A stretch of DNA of 64,000 nucleotides, from NCBI RefSeq assembly GCF_000143415.4, contig NW_003314273.1, positions 1,970,760 through 2,034,759 on the forward strand, given 5' to 3'. The stretch's first letter is position 1. Each line of letters starts with the position of its first letter. The notes beneath the pieces were generated by a model. It made no database searches, was not told where the DNA came from, and saw only the letters and a list, made by a program, of their open reading frames with translations. Position numbers and translations under genes: made by a program. Shown here in pieces: positions 43,101 to 55,266 of the stretch. The stretch is from Selaginella moellendorffii (lineage: Eukaryota > Streptophyta > Lycopodiopsida > Selaginellales > Selaginellaceae).

Positions 43101-46100
43101 AAGGGGTGGTTGCAAAGGGTCGAACAGTGCATTCTTCACATGGATATTGCGTCATTGGACTTCAACCAGGTTTGCGTCTCTGTACGCTCGTTGTCATTTT
43201 TCCTACTGTGTTTTAAGGTTATGAGACTTTGCCGGGAGCATGGATTATTCAGCGCTCTGATTTATCTTTATAACAAGGGCTTAAATGACTTCAAATCGCC
43301 ATTGGAAGAACTGCTGATCGCTGCGCAGGATCAACATCAGGAAAATGCTTCGTCTTTTGGGTATGTTCTACATGCTTTCGCATAAGCAAAGCTTATTTCT
43401 CCGTTGTCAGGTATAAACTTTTGGTATATCTCAAGTATTGCTTCTCTGGTCTTGCGTTTCCTCCTGGTACGTCCGTCTGTTTACAGCTTTATCAAGTTTG
43501 CTCATATCATACTCATGCTTAAGGTCGTGGATCATTACCTGCTGAACAAGTATATGGACTCAAAATACAGCTTTTGGAGTATTTACTCGACCCCGCTGGC
43601 TCTGGAAGAGATGCAGAGTCGGTATATGCAGTTTATCCGAGGCTTCATTATCTACTCAACCTGGATGTGTCGGCCACCCTGGATGTTTTCAAAGTAGCTT
43701 TGGGGAACGTAAAGGAGGCTGAAGGACATCTGGTCCAGCTAACGATTGATCCTCTTGTGCACATTGTCGAAACAGTTCTATGCATGGACACCGAGTTCAT
43801 TGACAAGACAAGCTACATTTTACAGTTTATTGCCGACTATGTATCTGCTGGGGCTGCTTCTATACCTCCTACAACACTAGATCGGATTCTAAATCTATTT
43901 CTGGACAATACTCAAGAAAGCATTCTCCCTGATCGCGAGGAACTTACGGTGAAAGTTTTGGAGGCGGTTCCCGCGGAAGACTGGGATCCTGATGCTGTTC
44001 TTGAGCTAGCTAAGAAAACTCAATTCTGGCGGGTAAGCATGCTTGTTCCTGAAAATTCTTTGTATAGAATCTTCCTACGCAGCTGTCCGCGTTGGTCTAT
44101 ACACGGAAAGGAGACCACATATCCGCACTTTATAGTCACCTAGAGGATGTTTCTCGACCACGCCATACTTTTAACTTCGTGATATCTAAGCTTGATCGGG
44201 ACAATGGCCTCAAGGGAACTGCATTGACAGAATTCCGTGCGGCTGTAATCTCTCGTATTCATCACCTTGTACAGAAGAACAGGTAAAACACCTAGTTTCT
44301 GTTTTGTTCTTTCAGTGCTTTAACTAGTGTTTATTATTATTATTATTTATCTTACAGGATTGCAGCTTTCTATATAGTTCTTGAATACTTCAATGACCAA
44401 CTCGACGATGTGGTGAAAGCCTTACAACCGTTTCCACTCTCTCTGTTTAACTTCCTGAAAGCTCTTATGGAAGTCCGTGCCATCTCAGATACTATTAGTG
44501 ATGTGCAAGTCTCAGAAGTCGACTGCGATCCCTGGGATGACCGATCTCGACTAGCAACGCTACTGGAAAACATGCGTTTGGAGGTCACGGATGACATGGT
44601 CGAGGAATATATAGAGGTTTGATATGACCTTTACCATTTTTGCCGTTTAAGCGCAGTTTTTTTTCACAGCTTATGTGCGAGCTTGAGCCTAGTGGCGTAC
44701 TGAATTTTCTTCAAGGCCATGAAAATTATAGGCTTGAACAATGTTTGAAGCTGTGCCAGAAGTATGGGGTGAAAGACGGTGCGGCTTTTCTTCTCGAACA
44801 AGCTGGTGATGTTGGCAGCGCTCTGACTCTTATTCTGGGTGACCTTTCGAAGTTATTCCATGAACTTGATGCGGCAGTTGCAATAATGTGCACTGCATCA
44901 AGCACTGGAACGAACATTCCTGAGGTACGTGAGAAGCGTTATGACATGGTTTTAATGTTCACGATCTCTTCTAGGAGCAAGCTTTGCATTCAGTTAAGAA
45001 TGCCGCGGTTTCTCTTTGCCAAAGAAATACTTTTCGGCTTGATCCCCAGGAAGCCGAGTCCCTTTGGTTTCATCTGCTGGACAGGTAAGAGTTTGTAATC
45101 TCTAGCTTAATCCTACGCAACCTTGCTACAGATTTATTCACCCTCTGGATGCTCTGAATTCGTCGAAGCACAACAAAGCTGTGAAACCAGCAGATATAGG
45201 ATCATCATCTCGCTACGAGTGGCAGGTTTTTCAAGTTAACGGTGCAGCGAGTGTTCTCCGAAAGATGCTTTCTAAGTTTGCTGGGGACATTGTCACGGGT
45301 ATGATTGGTCATGTACCCGTGCAAGTGATTTTGAACAAGATCGTATCGGATCATGGTAACCACGAGCTTGGCGATTTCAAGAACACCATTCTCGAAATGC
45401 TGAGTGCGTATGGCTACGAGTTGGCAATTCTGGTAGGACATGAACTTCTTTCTATTCTTAAACACGGACTCGTTGTCCTACAGGGTACTGCAAGGCGGAT
45501 ACTTGAAACTGACATGTTTCACGACATTCAAACACTTAAGAGAGGCCGATCTCGTGGATTAAGTCCCTTGACAGCCAGCTGCAGCGTGTGTAGTCACACG
45601 TTTGTGGAAGATCAAAGTGCAAGGAAGGGCGTACAAATTTTCTCTTGTGGGCATTTAGTCCACCTGAGCTGCATGGAGGACGCTAACTCGAAGTCAAACC
45701 GGTGCCCGGTTTGCATGCGTCACGACGTAGGCACGGATACAAATTACAACAATGGTTATAACAATGGAAGCTTTCCTCAAGATCGTAAGGGTAAAGGCCA
45801 CGAACAAGCTATCGAAGAACGGCAACCAATTCGAAAACAGGGAGTCTCCAGAGTGAGTGATTTCTTTTTTCTCGAAAGCTCCTCTCTCGACTGATTGTGA
45901 CGGTCTCTTGCTGCACAGTTTGAATTGCTGAAGAGTCTCCAGAAGGGAGAACCCCTGCCTGAGCTGAATCCTGATTTACCAAGGCTACAGCTCTCGCCTC
46001 CGATCAAGTACAAGCACAGGCCTTCCAGGCCGCTGTCTGGCTATAGCAACACCAACATCAGCGGCAACTCTAGCAGAAGACCCCTACAGCAAAAATCGCA

Positions 46101-46128
46101 TTCCTTGCGCGTTCTCAAAGCAAAATGA
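40180..46128 (+). CDS. VPS8: Vacuolar protein sorting 8 (CORVET subunit)
   Basis: VPS8 is the CORVET-specific tether that binds early-endosomal Rab5 GTPases. Seventeen exons join in frame to 1694 residues: 40180-41319, 41373-41684, 41735-41941, 41993-42256, 42309-42891, 42952-43016, 43068-43169, 43218-43360, 43411-43466, 43524-44032, 44083-44282, 44358-44616, 44670-44924, 44975-45084, 45132-45432, 45484-45852, 45919-46128. An acidic, disordered N terminus of about 300 residues precedes a beta-propeller (GNPRCLAVQANFIAVGMSKG, LLVGYTNGSLILWDV, LALAWGKKVLVLQ). An alpha-solenoid follows with GAASYFLGASKLWRARLLPW and LLEYLLDPAGSGRD. A C-terminal RING-type zinc finger (CSVCSHTF ... SCGHLVHLSC ... 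CPVC) lies near 45590-45715. Plant VPS8 is somewhat longer, so a small exon could be missed. Confidence 0.9.
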
Positions 46129-48270
46129 TGGAACAACAAGCTCGTCATGCTCTACACCTTTCTGGCGAATTCAACTTTGCTATCGTATGAAGAGGTACGT
46201 GATCATCTGTGATCATATAGTAGGTTATAACGCCGTCCTTCTAGGAGAAGTCCATTCTATATCCTATATCGGAATGTGACATGGCGTGGCAGATGACGGG
46301 CTCCTTGGCCGCTGGAGGTGAGACCGATCAGCACGCATGCCAGCATCCTCGGCAGTGGAAGGAGTCACCAGAGTTTCTCGACATAGCGGCCGAAGCCCGG
46401 GAGTCGACTTCATGTCTTCCAAGGTGGACGTGCAGCTGTACAAGTGCCACGAGCAAGGTCCCCATTCAAGTTTACAGGATGGATTCTTGCGACCAGCGTC
46501 CAACACAGTCGGGCCATTGTGGCCGAGCTCTCACGGTCCAGCACTCAAAGTCTTCCAACTTCCACTGCACGAATGACTTACCTCTACACTGTCTTCTGCG
46601 ACTGCCAACACTGTATGGAGCAGCTGTTTGAGCTACTGGCGCTTGAGGTCAATGAGCAGGACAATTGGAATGGGAGGCATGCTTTCCGGGACAGTCGATC
46701 GATTCGAAAGAGTAACTCGATTCTTCTTTTATGCTTTGGCTCGATCGTCGCGTCCGATCCAACTTTTTATTTCCAGGTCTTCGAGACAAAATCTGGCCGC
46801 AACGTCGTTGCTTCTTCTCGGTAAAGTGCCTGTAGATAGACAATCCAAAGGCTCTTTAACATGGGCTAGATCAAACAATGCGTTGGACACCGCATCCCAG
46901 AAACTCCAGCATGACGCAGAATCCGAGAAAAGGCAACAGTCTCATTGTCCCCCTTCATGTAATGATAGCAATTGTTGTGATTTCTCATTCCACTGGTGAT
47001 CCTGAGAGCCATCTCGATCTTCTCAGCAAACAATCACGGTGCGAACAACTCTTGATGGCCGCCATCGACAAACTAAAGATGACGAGGTGACTGAGAGGCT
47101 TTGTGACAAAGAGAAATAGCGATGCATTTCATACTTACTTCCCCTGATGCCTCGATAGTTTTAACTGCGTATAATACGACAGATAAAACTTAGTTTCCAG
47201 GTATAACATTCGTAGCATTCTTACCTTCAAATGTGCGAGAACCTAAAACTCCACAATGGAAATTATTTGCCCAACCTATACATAAAATGGCATCACTTTT
47301 TGGCCTAATCTTACCGTTTATTTTCACTGGATATGACCCAAGGATCAGATTTATGCTCTCCTACGCATGAGCAGTCATAGCTGTCTATACGAGAGGTCTT
47401 GCAGTTGTTGAATGCTGTGGAACCGGGGCTGTCACGGTGATGTCCCAGACCTGGAGTTTCCATCCTCATAGACACGGGCATTTTCGTGGACATCTCTAGA
47501 GTTGAGCTAGCCCCGATTGGAGGAGCTAGCATGGAGGACTTACAGAGGAGGGAACTTATGGATGTTGTGGTGGTGGGGGGCCGCTGCGATCATCCTTTTC
47601 ATTTGTCATCGATGCACTGATGAGTGTATCTATTTCCTGAGCATGCAGAAATAGCAATACCTACATGTGTGAATAGAAGAGGAGGAAATGCTGGATCTTC
47701 CAAAAGCATTAGATTCTTGCTGTGTACTGATATGAATATTGCCATGGAATATGTATTGGCATCTTGAGAACAAGTATGTGGAGACAATGTTATAGAGTAG
47801 TGCTCTTTCTCTTTCTCTTTCTTTTTTTATCCTTCTCAGTATCTCAGAGAAGGTGATTTCACATTAGAATGTTTTTGTCCACTGGTTCCTTGAATTCACA
47901 ATGCACTCCAGATCTGGACGTGGGATTTCCACCTGTAGAAGATGAAGACTATAATATTCCATGAAACACACAAAGAACAAGTGTGTGTACTATATACACC
48001 AATGCCATATAAAGCCATTGTGTTGGGAGCAATGGCCCCATTGCGGTTTCTTTGACAGGTGGAACAGTTGAGAACGCTAAAGTTAATAGAGCTTTTTAAA
48101 TTTCTCATTGTTTGACAGGCTCATTGATGAAGTGCTTCACAAGTTATTTATGGTTAAAAAAATTAAAAACAGTATAAATTAGTGGGTCCAAGTATTTAGA
48201 GCTCCCATGTGTCTAAAAATAGAAAAAAAAAATAGAAAAGGATTTAAAAATAAATAACAATCCCAAGTGC
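46129..48270. other. Intergenic stretch with one inverted-repeat arm
   Basis: 46129-47100 keeps genic GC content but its overlapping frames show no known domain and no consistent splicing; it may hold VPS8 3' sequence and a decayed fragment. 46650-46830 is an inverted copy of 58485-58668. 47100-48270 is AT-rich with a short CTTT-rich tract near 47808-47826. No gene is supported. Confidence 0.45.
46650..46830 (-). repeat. Inverted repeat arm paired with 58.5 kb
   Basis: The reverse complement reads GTTGCGGCCAGATTTTGTCT, then CGAAGACCTGG, GATCGAGCCAAAG and GAATCGATCGACTGTCCCGG. All are in the same order at 58500-58660 on the plus strand, with small indels. The two arms are about 11.7 kb apart and bracket the transposon-rich island. 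Confidence 0.75.
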
Positions 48271-48275
48271 ACTAA

Positions 48276-49325
48276 ATGGAAAAGAAACACTTATATATGG
48301 TATCAAAACTGTTTCCTATTTCTTTATATCTATGTTTGTTAAATATACAATTTGTATTTGCAACACCACCAACCCCCATTCCAGATGATGAGCCTACTCT
48401 TATATATGCTAAAAATCCCTTTGCTATCAATGTAAACCCCTTCACACGCTTTTTGGGGCACATTCGAGCATATATTTTCTCAACATTTCTTGATGGTGAA
48501 ACATATCCAGCAGGATTACGAATTATAAATATTCATTTCCATAGATCAGGGTTTGATATCACGGCAAATTTATATATTTTAGAACCTGGGTTTGCTAGTC
48601 AACAAACTCTTATACCATATGTTTGCACTACAGATCCAACAATTCCATTAGGCTTTCAAGGTGATGAGGTGAGAACCCTTTATGAAAGAATTTTAACATT
48701 CATTCGAGCAAGAGCTGCATCAGATACACATGGGATATCCTTTTGTGGAGAAATCCGTGTTGTTTATTTCAATCTTATGATTGACTATGAGATCACAGTA
48801 CCACTTCCTCAACTTCCCCATGAGATGTTCATACATAGTAATTATACTAAATACTACAAATCTGAAATAGTTCCGCAGCTACAACAGGCTGCAATACTTT
48901 TGCATATAGCAGATTTGCATAAAAATTGTTGGGCATTCTCAACTATACTTATTGGTCAGAAAACTAATATAGTTGGCTCTTCTATTGAAATTGGTAATAG
49001 TTTAACTTCACCAAATAAAAAATTCAGACTAACTTTAGGGAGTGATTGCAAGCTAAATTTTTATAAAATTGGGTATAGCATCCCACTTTGGATTAGTGAA
49101 CACAAATTTAACCCCCAGCAAAGCTGTTATGCACACTTACAAGAGGATGGAAACTTTGTTATTAAGGAAGGTAATATTAAACATGATCAAAATAATGTTT
49201 ATTGGGCTAATAATAAGTATTGTACACCACAACCCTCATGTAAGATCATCACAACATTAGTTGTGAGTAATCATGGAAATATTATTATTTATTGGAACAG
49301 TAGAATTTTATGGAAAGCCTTGTGA
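48276..49325 (+). CDS. Secreted protein with C-terminal bulb-type mannose-binding lectin domain
   Basis: An intronless 349-residue frame. Residues 1-30 form a signal peptide (SKLFPISLYLCLLNIQFVFA). Residues about 31-215 form a domain I do not recognise, with GFDITANLYILEPGF and CGEIRVVYFNLMIDYEITV. Residues about 225-349 show the GNA/B_lectin beta-prism pattern: an opening IEIGNSLTSPNKKFRLTLGS, then three QxDxNxVxY-like sites in degenerate form (LGSDCKLNFYK, LQEDGNFVIKE, VSNHGNIIIYW), two Cys between strands and a terminal WNSRILWKA. The key sites deviate from the consensus, so sugar binding is uncertain. It stands alone among transposon debris, AT-rich in codon use, unlike the neighbouring housekeeping genes. 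Chimerolectin architecture is inferred. Confidence 0.65.
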   Translation: MEKKHLYMVSKLFPISLYLCLLNIQFVFATPPTPIPDDEPTLIYAKNPFAINVNPFTRFLGHIRAYIFSTFLDGETYPAGLRIINIHFHRSGFDITANLYILEPGFASQQTLIPYVCTTDPTIPLGFQGDEVRTLYERILTFIRARAASDTHGISFCGEIRVVYFNLMIDYEITVPLPQLPHEMFIHSNYTKYYKSEIVPQLQQAAILLHIADLHKNCWAFSTILIGQKTNIVGSSIEIGNSLTSPNKKFRLTLGSDCKLNFYKIGYSIPLWISEHKFNPQQSCYAHLQEDGNFVIKEGNIKHDQNNVYWANNKYCTPQPSCKIITTLVVSNHGNIIIYWNSRILWKAL

Positions 49326-50045
49326 ATTATAGATTATAAAATATATTTTGGGGCTTATTATAAAACTTATCATAAATACTATAATTAGATAAAATTTAAA
49401 ATTACTCTATATCATATATAATAACATTAGCATTACATTAGAAATTTGTAGCTGTAAGTTTTGTAACTATAAATATGCATATTTACATATATCATAATAT
49501 AATATAAATATTTTAATTATAATAGTGTAGCATAAGATTTAATCCATCCATTCCTTTATATAAACAAGGGTCTTTTCAATTATTATATCTTCATATTGAA
49601 AATTATCCCTAAAGGACAAGGGTTATGCTTTTGGTTTTTGATTTGTTTTGATCTTCTTAGCGTTTTGTTAAATTTCATTTTATTATCATTTTTGCTCTTT
49701 ATATTGCATTTCCTCTTTTTGCCATATCATGCCATCAATTAAAGAGTGTATCATTGGTCCATTGTCCTTATCTGGCAGCACTATTCTTGCTATTGTATCA
49801 CATGTGGATTGAGCTTTTGGTACTGTTGGGTGTATGATGCTGCCTTAATATTTAGTATACTGTTATTTCCAACTTCTGTGAAATATGATTACATTGTGTG
49901 TCCTATTCTTAATATCCAATTGGAATATACAATTGTGAAGGGTAGAATGTCCAAATGGTACTGAGCACAACCGCACATAAGAGAGCTTGGCCAAAGAATG
50001 CTAGCTGATCCCTAATATCCATTAAAGGGAATGAGAACAATAGAG
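49326..50045. other. AT-rich gene-free stretch
   Basis: No reading frame with family signal, RNA gene or repeat copy was recognised here. Confidence 0.5.
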
Positions 50046-50056
50046 AGGGGGAGAGG

Positions 50057-50092
<36 letters not shown>

Positions 50093-50093
50093 A
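50046..50093. repeat. GA microsatellite
   Basis: GAGAGG-type units grade into a clean run of GA dinucleotides about 30 bp long. Confidence 0.9.
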
Positions 50094-50204
50094 AAATGAC
50101 AATAAAAATCTACCATACTCTATACTATGGTGTATTATTCATAAACTGGTGCTTTGTGAAGAGTTTATACTATGAAAAAGGACACGTGGCATTATCTTAT
50201 TGGT

Positions 50205-50315
50205 CTTGGTAGAATATTCTACGCATAAAATTGGATATTCTCCACATGAAAACATATATTCTGCACCTGAAAAAGAATATTCCCTAGGTGAAAATGCATA
50301 TTCTACACGTGAAAT
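50205..50315. repeat. Degenerate 21-24 bp tandem repeat
   Basis: Five successive units of the type ATATTCTNCACNTGAAAA occur. On the minus strand the unit translates to a recurring EYxFS peptide within a 67-codon frame. No promoter or longer gene was found. Confidence 0.5.
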
Positions 50316-50917
50316 CAAATAAAAATCTTCAAATGCATCCATAAATAAAAAGAAACTAGATTGCTAAAACCTCTAGAATCCAAGAAATGTTGGAATTCCT
50401 ACAATCATATTCTTAAGAAATTTACTCTGAATACGAAATTATATACCTTTGTGTATTGCTCTTCATTATCACTCTTAGATGTTGAAGAAGAGTCTGAATC
50501 ATATGGTATAGACTGTCCACTTATACCATTTTGCTCTTCCATGAGACTAACAAAAATCTCATGCAAAAAAATGTCTTTATCTATAACAAAGAAGTTTGAA
50601 ATTGACAATAGAAATTTACTCATATTTCTTAAACCTGACTATGTATGCTATATGTCAAAACTTCCTTACAAATTCTGTCATAAAAAACCATCTAACTATT
50701 TCAAATATGAATCACCTTGCTATTGGTTTGGATTTTTCAGTATCAATACCTTCACTCTAGACTCCACCACGGCACCCCACCCAGCAACAAGCAAGCCTTG
50801 CCTCAAAGATGACTTTAATCAAAGGATGAGTAGGCATGTGCTATAGGCCATACCATGGATGTGCATAATAGGCATGTATGGAAGATCAAATGTTGCCACC
50901 TGGCAAATGGAATATTG

Positions 50918-51332
50918 TGCAATACAAACTCTTTTTCACAGAGCATCGGTTTACAAGTAACACGCCATACATACCCCTGCCATCCTATATATATGCCCTG
51001 GCTCTGGGCCATATGAAATGGTTGAGTGATGAAGCAAAAGCCACTCCCTGCACCAACTATACTGCTGGATGACAGAAGCTTGCTGATTCTAGAGGGTATG
51101 GTCCAAGTCCAGATGCAAAAGCCTGAGGCACAAAGTCCTTCAAAATACGCTGGGTAGGGACAGGGGAAATGGAGGACACCTAGGTCACAAAGGAACAGTT
51201 AAAGAAGCTTGAGGAGTTCATCTATTCAACTTAGAAGACTTTGTAAGGTAGGGCATATATAGGATGACAGGGGTATGTATGGCATGTTATTTGTAAACCG
51301 GTGCTCTGTAAAAAAAAGTCTGTTCAAATCTT
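50918..51332. repeat. Foldback structure with 80-bp inverted arms
   Basis: 50920-51002 and 51245-51332 are inverted copies: CAGAGCAYCGGTTTACAARTAAC and CATACATACCCCTGYCATCC read in both. They flank 240 bp of unrelated sequence. It could be a MITE-like element or an inverted duplication. No target duplication was identified. Confidence 0.65.
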
Positions 51333-51339
51333 TTTAAAT

Positions 51340-52430
51340 TTTGGTTTTTGTCTTCCAGCGCATTGAATATCTCTAGAGAGAGCTTTACAAGAAAGTGATA
51401 TGGTTTTATAAGCAATTATTTAAGTCAATGGAGGACATTGGTATTTTAGATGTTAAATATATGGCGTATACAAAGATTGAGGTGTGTATTTACACCTTAT
51501 ATTGCTAAGGACCTTGCACATTAGGTTGTGACTTGGAACATCCATAAGGTTCAAGCATTTCAAAATGGTGACTATTTCAGAGCTTCTCATGTTCCTGTAA
51601 TTTGTTTCAACTTATGGAGTCTGAGCTTGGGTAAGAACATAGATATATGCTCTTTGTTTCTTTAATATATTTATTATTTTCATAGCATAGTCAGAGTATT
51701 GAGCAGTAAGGGTATTGAACTCTTGTCTAGACTATTTCTATGCAGTGTTGAAGGTGCTACTTTGCCACAAATATTTAGTTCTACCTTTTTTATGATGTTC
51801 CCTACTCTAACAATTTCCTTGTTTTGAGCAACACATAACAATAATTTGAAATCAAGCATTTCACTCTATCATACTAGGCTAAATCTGGATGAACAATACC
51901 TTTTACACTTAGACTTGTCAATGCAATATGCACTAGTAAATATAAACCACATCCCACTTACAGATTATATTGCAACAACACTACCCATTGTGACTCCAAT
52001 CACTAAAAGAGCTCTTGGGAAGTTGCAGATAGTCTCCATCTATCTTAGTTTTAAATTCTTTAAAATTTGTTTGTTCTTTGAGGTGTATTCCAATTTTAAG
52101 TAGTGGAATTCAAATGTTGTCACCAAATATGTAATAGTATTATTGATTCACAAACAAAAATATAACAAAGCATGACTATATTCCTAGATCAGGAGATTGG
52201 TAAGCATGAAGTACATATTTGAACAACATGTTTTGAATCATATGGCAAGTTATAAAAGGTAATAATCTTATATGAAAAACATACATGCTATAACTTGGTA
52301 TAAGAGCTAAGTGCACTTCACCACTTTGAGCATACTTGAAAAGCATAGCGTTCCATGAAACACAGTCTCAAATACGCTCTTGAATGTTGTCTATACAAAG
52401 TACTTTGGATGAAGCTTTGATTAAGCTATT
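51340..52430. other. Retroelement-like debris, unassigned
   Basis: Fragments such as LNLDEQYLLHLDLSMQYALV (51846-52103) are open but not recognised. It lies just beyond the Gypsy integrase remnant and may belong to the same decayed element. Confidence 0.25.
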
Positions 52431-52440
52431 GTCCTTTTCC

Positions 52441-53175
52441 TTAGGGTGTGACATTTTGGCCTATACGTTGAAAGTCCTGAAGGAACACTTCTAGTTGGCA
52501 TAGAAGCTCATTCACTGCCTTGCAGCTTTGAGCCTTCTCTTCACCAAATGGTGTATTACAGCCCGCCTCCAGGTGTTTGGCTGTGGACAGACAAATTGGG
52601 AAGGTACACTGTGGCGCCAAGTATGGGGCTATGCCGATTGGGGAATAAACAGCATATGCCAACCACTTCACCCAGGACGTTGGTTTGTCCATACAAAAAG
52701 CCCATAGCAAGGCCTCAAGAGTCTGATTTTGTTCGCTCAGTTTGCCCATCACTCTGAGGGTGATACGTGCTCAAGAAGGTGAGTTTGGTCCCCAGGATGA
52801 ACAGCAATGTTCAAAAGGAGCTCAAGAACTTCAAGTCCCTATAAGAGACTATCTCCCTCAGTATCCTGTGAAAGTGGGCTATCTCCACCTAGAATAGCTC
52901 GGCCACCTTTTCTGTAGATGCCTTTGATGACACCTGGCCACATCATGCCCTCCCACTGTCGGTAGCCCCACAACAAAGTCTATTGAAATGCTATTAAATG
53001 GATGAGCAGAAGTCCCAAGGAAGCCTCTATCTCCAATTTTGTTATCTGGCATGCTGGACACTGCACTATTAATGATGCATGTCTTTTTGGAGGCCCTTTC
53101 TAATAAAATCTGCTCTTGATCTCCACAAGCATCTGTCCTATACCAATATGGACTACGAAAATCCCTATATGGCAC
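52441..53175 (-). pseudogene. Ty3/Gypsy integrase remnant
   Basis: On the minus strand the order is a damaged zinc-finger region, then NSISIDFVVGLPTVGGHD (start of the integrase core with its first catalytic Asp). After frame changes comes NQTLEALLWAFCMDKPTSWV with KWLAYAVY and IGIAPY (end of the core). This is the classic plant Gypsy integrase sequence. Several frameshifts and stops remove activity. Confidence 0.8.
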
Positions 53176-53179
53176 TCCT

Positions 53180-53700
53180 TGAAGATCACTTCACACAAAG
53201 CACTATTTTTGCTTATGATTATTGGAGAGGGTTTTGATTTTGGAATAGGGTAGATTTATCAATAGCAATGACATCTGGATTGGTGTGGCTTATTATATCC
53301 AAGAAGCAAGGTTGGGAGCTTGGAAATGGTCACAATTGGTGAGGTGTTCAAAGTAAAAACAATTTGCTATGCATTGCATGTAGCAACAATTGATTTGCTT
53401 AATAGTAGTGTTATTCTTACTTATTACTCCAAAACAAATTTTATAATTATAAATATGTTTATAATTTATAAACACAAGATTAAACTAAATTTAGTGTTAT
53501 GTGGACTCTTCTAGAAATTAGCAACTGTTTCTTGACTGCAGAACTGTAGTAGGATGCTCAAACAGGATGAAAAACAATACAGTATTCTTTTTCTATCTTT
53601 TATTCTGGGACAAGTCTTTGTGCTTTTCTATCTGATTAACAATGCCGGTGGTATTGTCCTTGAGATTGATAATCTCGTTGAATGCTTCGTGGAAACATAT
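53180..53700. other. AT-rich stretch, no gene seen
   Basis: Short frames only, without family signal. Confidence 0.4.
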
Positions 53701-53900
53701 CAACCACTAGATGGTAGAATAAAAAAGAATATACTAAAAAGTGTTTAAAAAGTTTATAAATTACAAACATATTTAGAAAATATAAATACAAGATTAATCT
53801 AAATGAATAACAACTATTAGATAGTAGAATATCCTAGAATATTCACTACTATCCCTATAGGTTTGCTTAAGCCAACCAAAAATAGTAATAGGGTGTTTGG
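53700..53900. repeat. Arm copy of the palindrome-tipped element family
   Basis: ATTAATCTAAATGAATAAC and TAGATAGTAGAATATCCTA match the outer arm at 1574-1640. GGTTTGCTTAAGCCAACC at 53860-53877 is the palindrome with one change. GGTGTTTGGATC follows, as in the 1.7-kb arm. Confidence 0.6.
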
Positions 53901-55260
53901 ATCTTTTATATATTTACTTTTAGGATCTATTAATTTTTGATACCATAGGTAGATATATAAGGGTTAGAATTGATTTATTTTTTGGATATAGCTTGGGTTT
54001 TTAAATTTTTTTTGAACACAGCCATTTATTTTTATATTCACCCCAAGATTGATGCGCAGTCTAGTCTCCTCAAAGAATTGAGTCAGTGTAATGTTAAGCA
54101 AGTTCACTATGTTGATTATCTTGTTCTGGCCATAGTATTTTATAATGATATATCTTTTGTTATTCAGCCTTTCTACTTGGATGAAGTCTTTTATAATATA
54201 AGGGTTTCTATTATCTATGATTATTTCTTTTTACTTCCTCATTGTTGTTTATTTCTTCAATGTTTCTTTATCTTTTTTTTTCCATTTTCATATTCTTTCT
54301 TTCTGAAATTTTATTGCTCTCTCCTTTTTACTTTGATAATTCAAACTTTTTTTCCTTAAAGGAGAGAGGGGATGCACAGGAATCTAGCCCAATGATGGAG
54401 TAAAGATAAACAATAATGGTATTAGAATAATGATAATTATAATAAGTTAAAACAGAACATTTGGCCTGACTGAGTAAGGTAAAAGGGATATGATAGTAGA
54501 GTGAAGTTAAACATAGTGAAAATGAAGTATACCCAGTAAAACATAGAATTCAAAAGGTGGATGACAATTGATAACAAAACAATTTCAAAAGAGCCATCAA
54601 AAGGAGAAGCCCATGCAATGATCTCATTACCTGCTTTCATAGGGAGTGTGAGGCTCTAGTGTTTCCAAGTGCAAGGATTGATAGGGAGTTGGCAAGCTTT
54701 TGCCCTTATTGATTCAAAGATGTCCCATATGTTTGTCAATAGTTTATCACTCTCAAAACTCAAACTCTATAGGAAAGGTACCATTAGAGCTGGCTATTGA
54801 GATAGCTGATGGAGGAATTATGAAGTTGACCATAATCACCCAAAGTGAATTCAATATGGGAGGTTTTGTGATATATGGCCATTTCCATGTGTTGGAGATG
54901 GGGATCATTAATATCACCATTGGCATTAAGACCCTTCACCAACTTTAGGAGATCTCAATGAACTTTGTTTTGCAGATCTTGTGGCAAGGGGTAAACCAAT
55001 CTCCATCAATTCAGATTGCTTTGGCAGCTCAATATTCTCAATTAGTGGCAAAGGGAGTTGAGCTGGTGCTTTATCATTCATTCGTAGGAGTTTGAGAAAA
55101 TCATGTAGGGAGCACATGGACCTAAGTAGATCTTGTGGTGGGGTCCTAGTTAGTTTAGTTGAGATATATGATGAGAAGAAAGTAGAGAAGAAAGTAGGGC
55201 ATTAGTGGACGAATGTGACGGTGTGAGTGACAAGACCCAGAAGAAAGCATGGACATTGGA
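53900..55260. other. AT-rich gene-free stretch
   Basis: A 129-codon plus-strand frame (53970-54359) is dominated by Phe, Leu and Tyr from T-rich DNA and carries no family signal. The frame at 54700-54948 (KVPLELAIEIADGGIMKL) is not recognised. No gene is claimed. Confidence 0.35.
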
Positions 55261-55266
55261 GATAGT

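Noticed and set aside
46281-46631. 116-codon plus-strand frame after VPS8
   Set aside because: No recognised domain, three overlapping frames of similar length and no splice support.
53970-54359. 129-codon hydrophobic frame
   Set aside because: T-rich DNA produces Phe/Leu/Tyr runs by composition; no family signal or start context.
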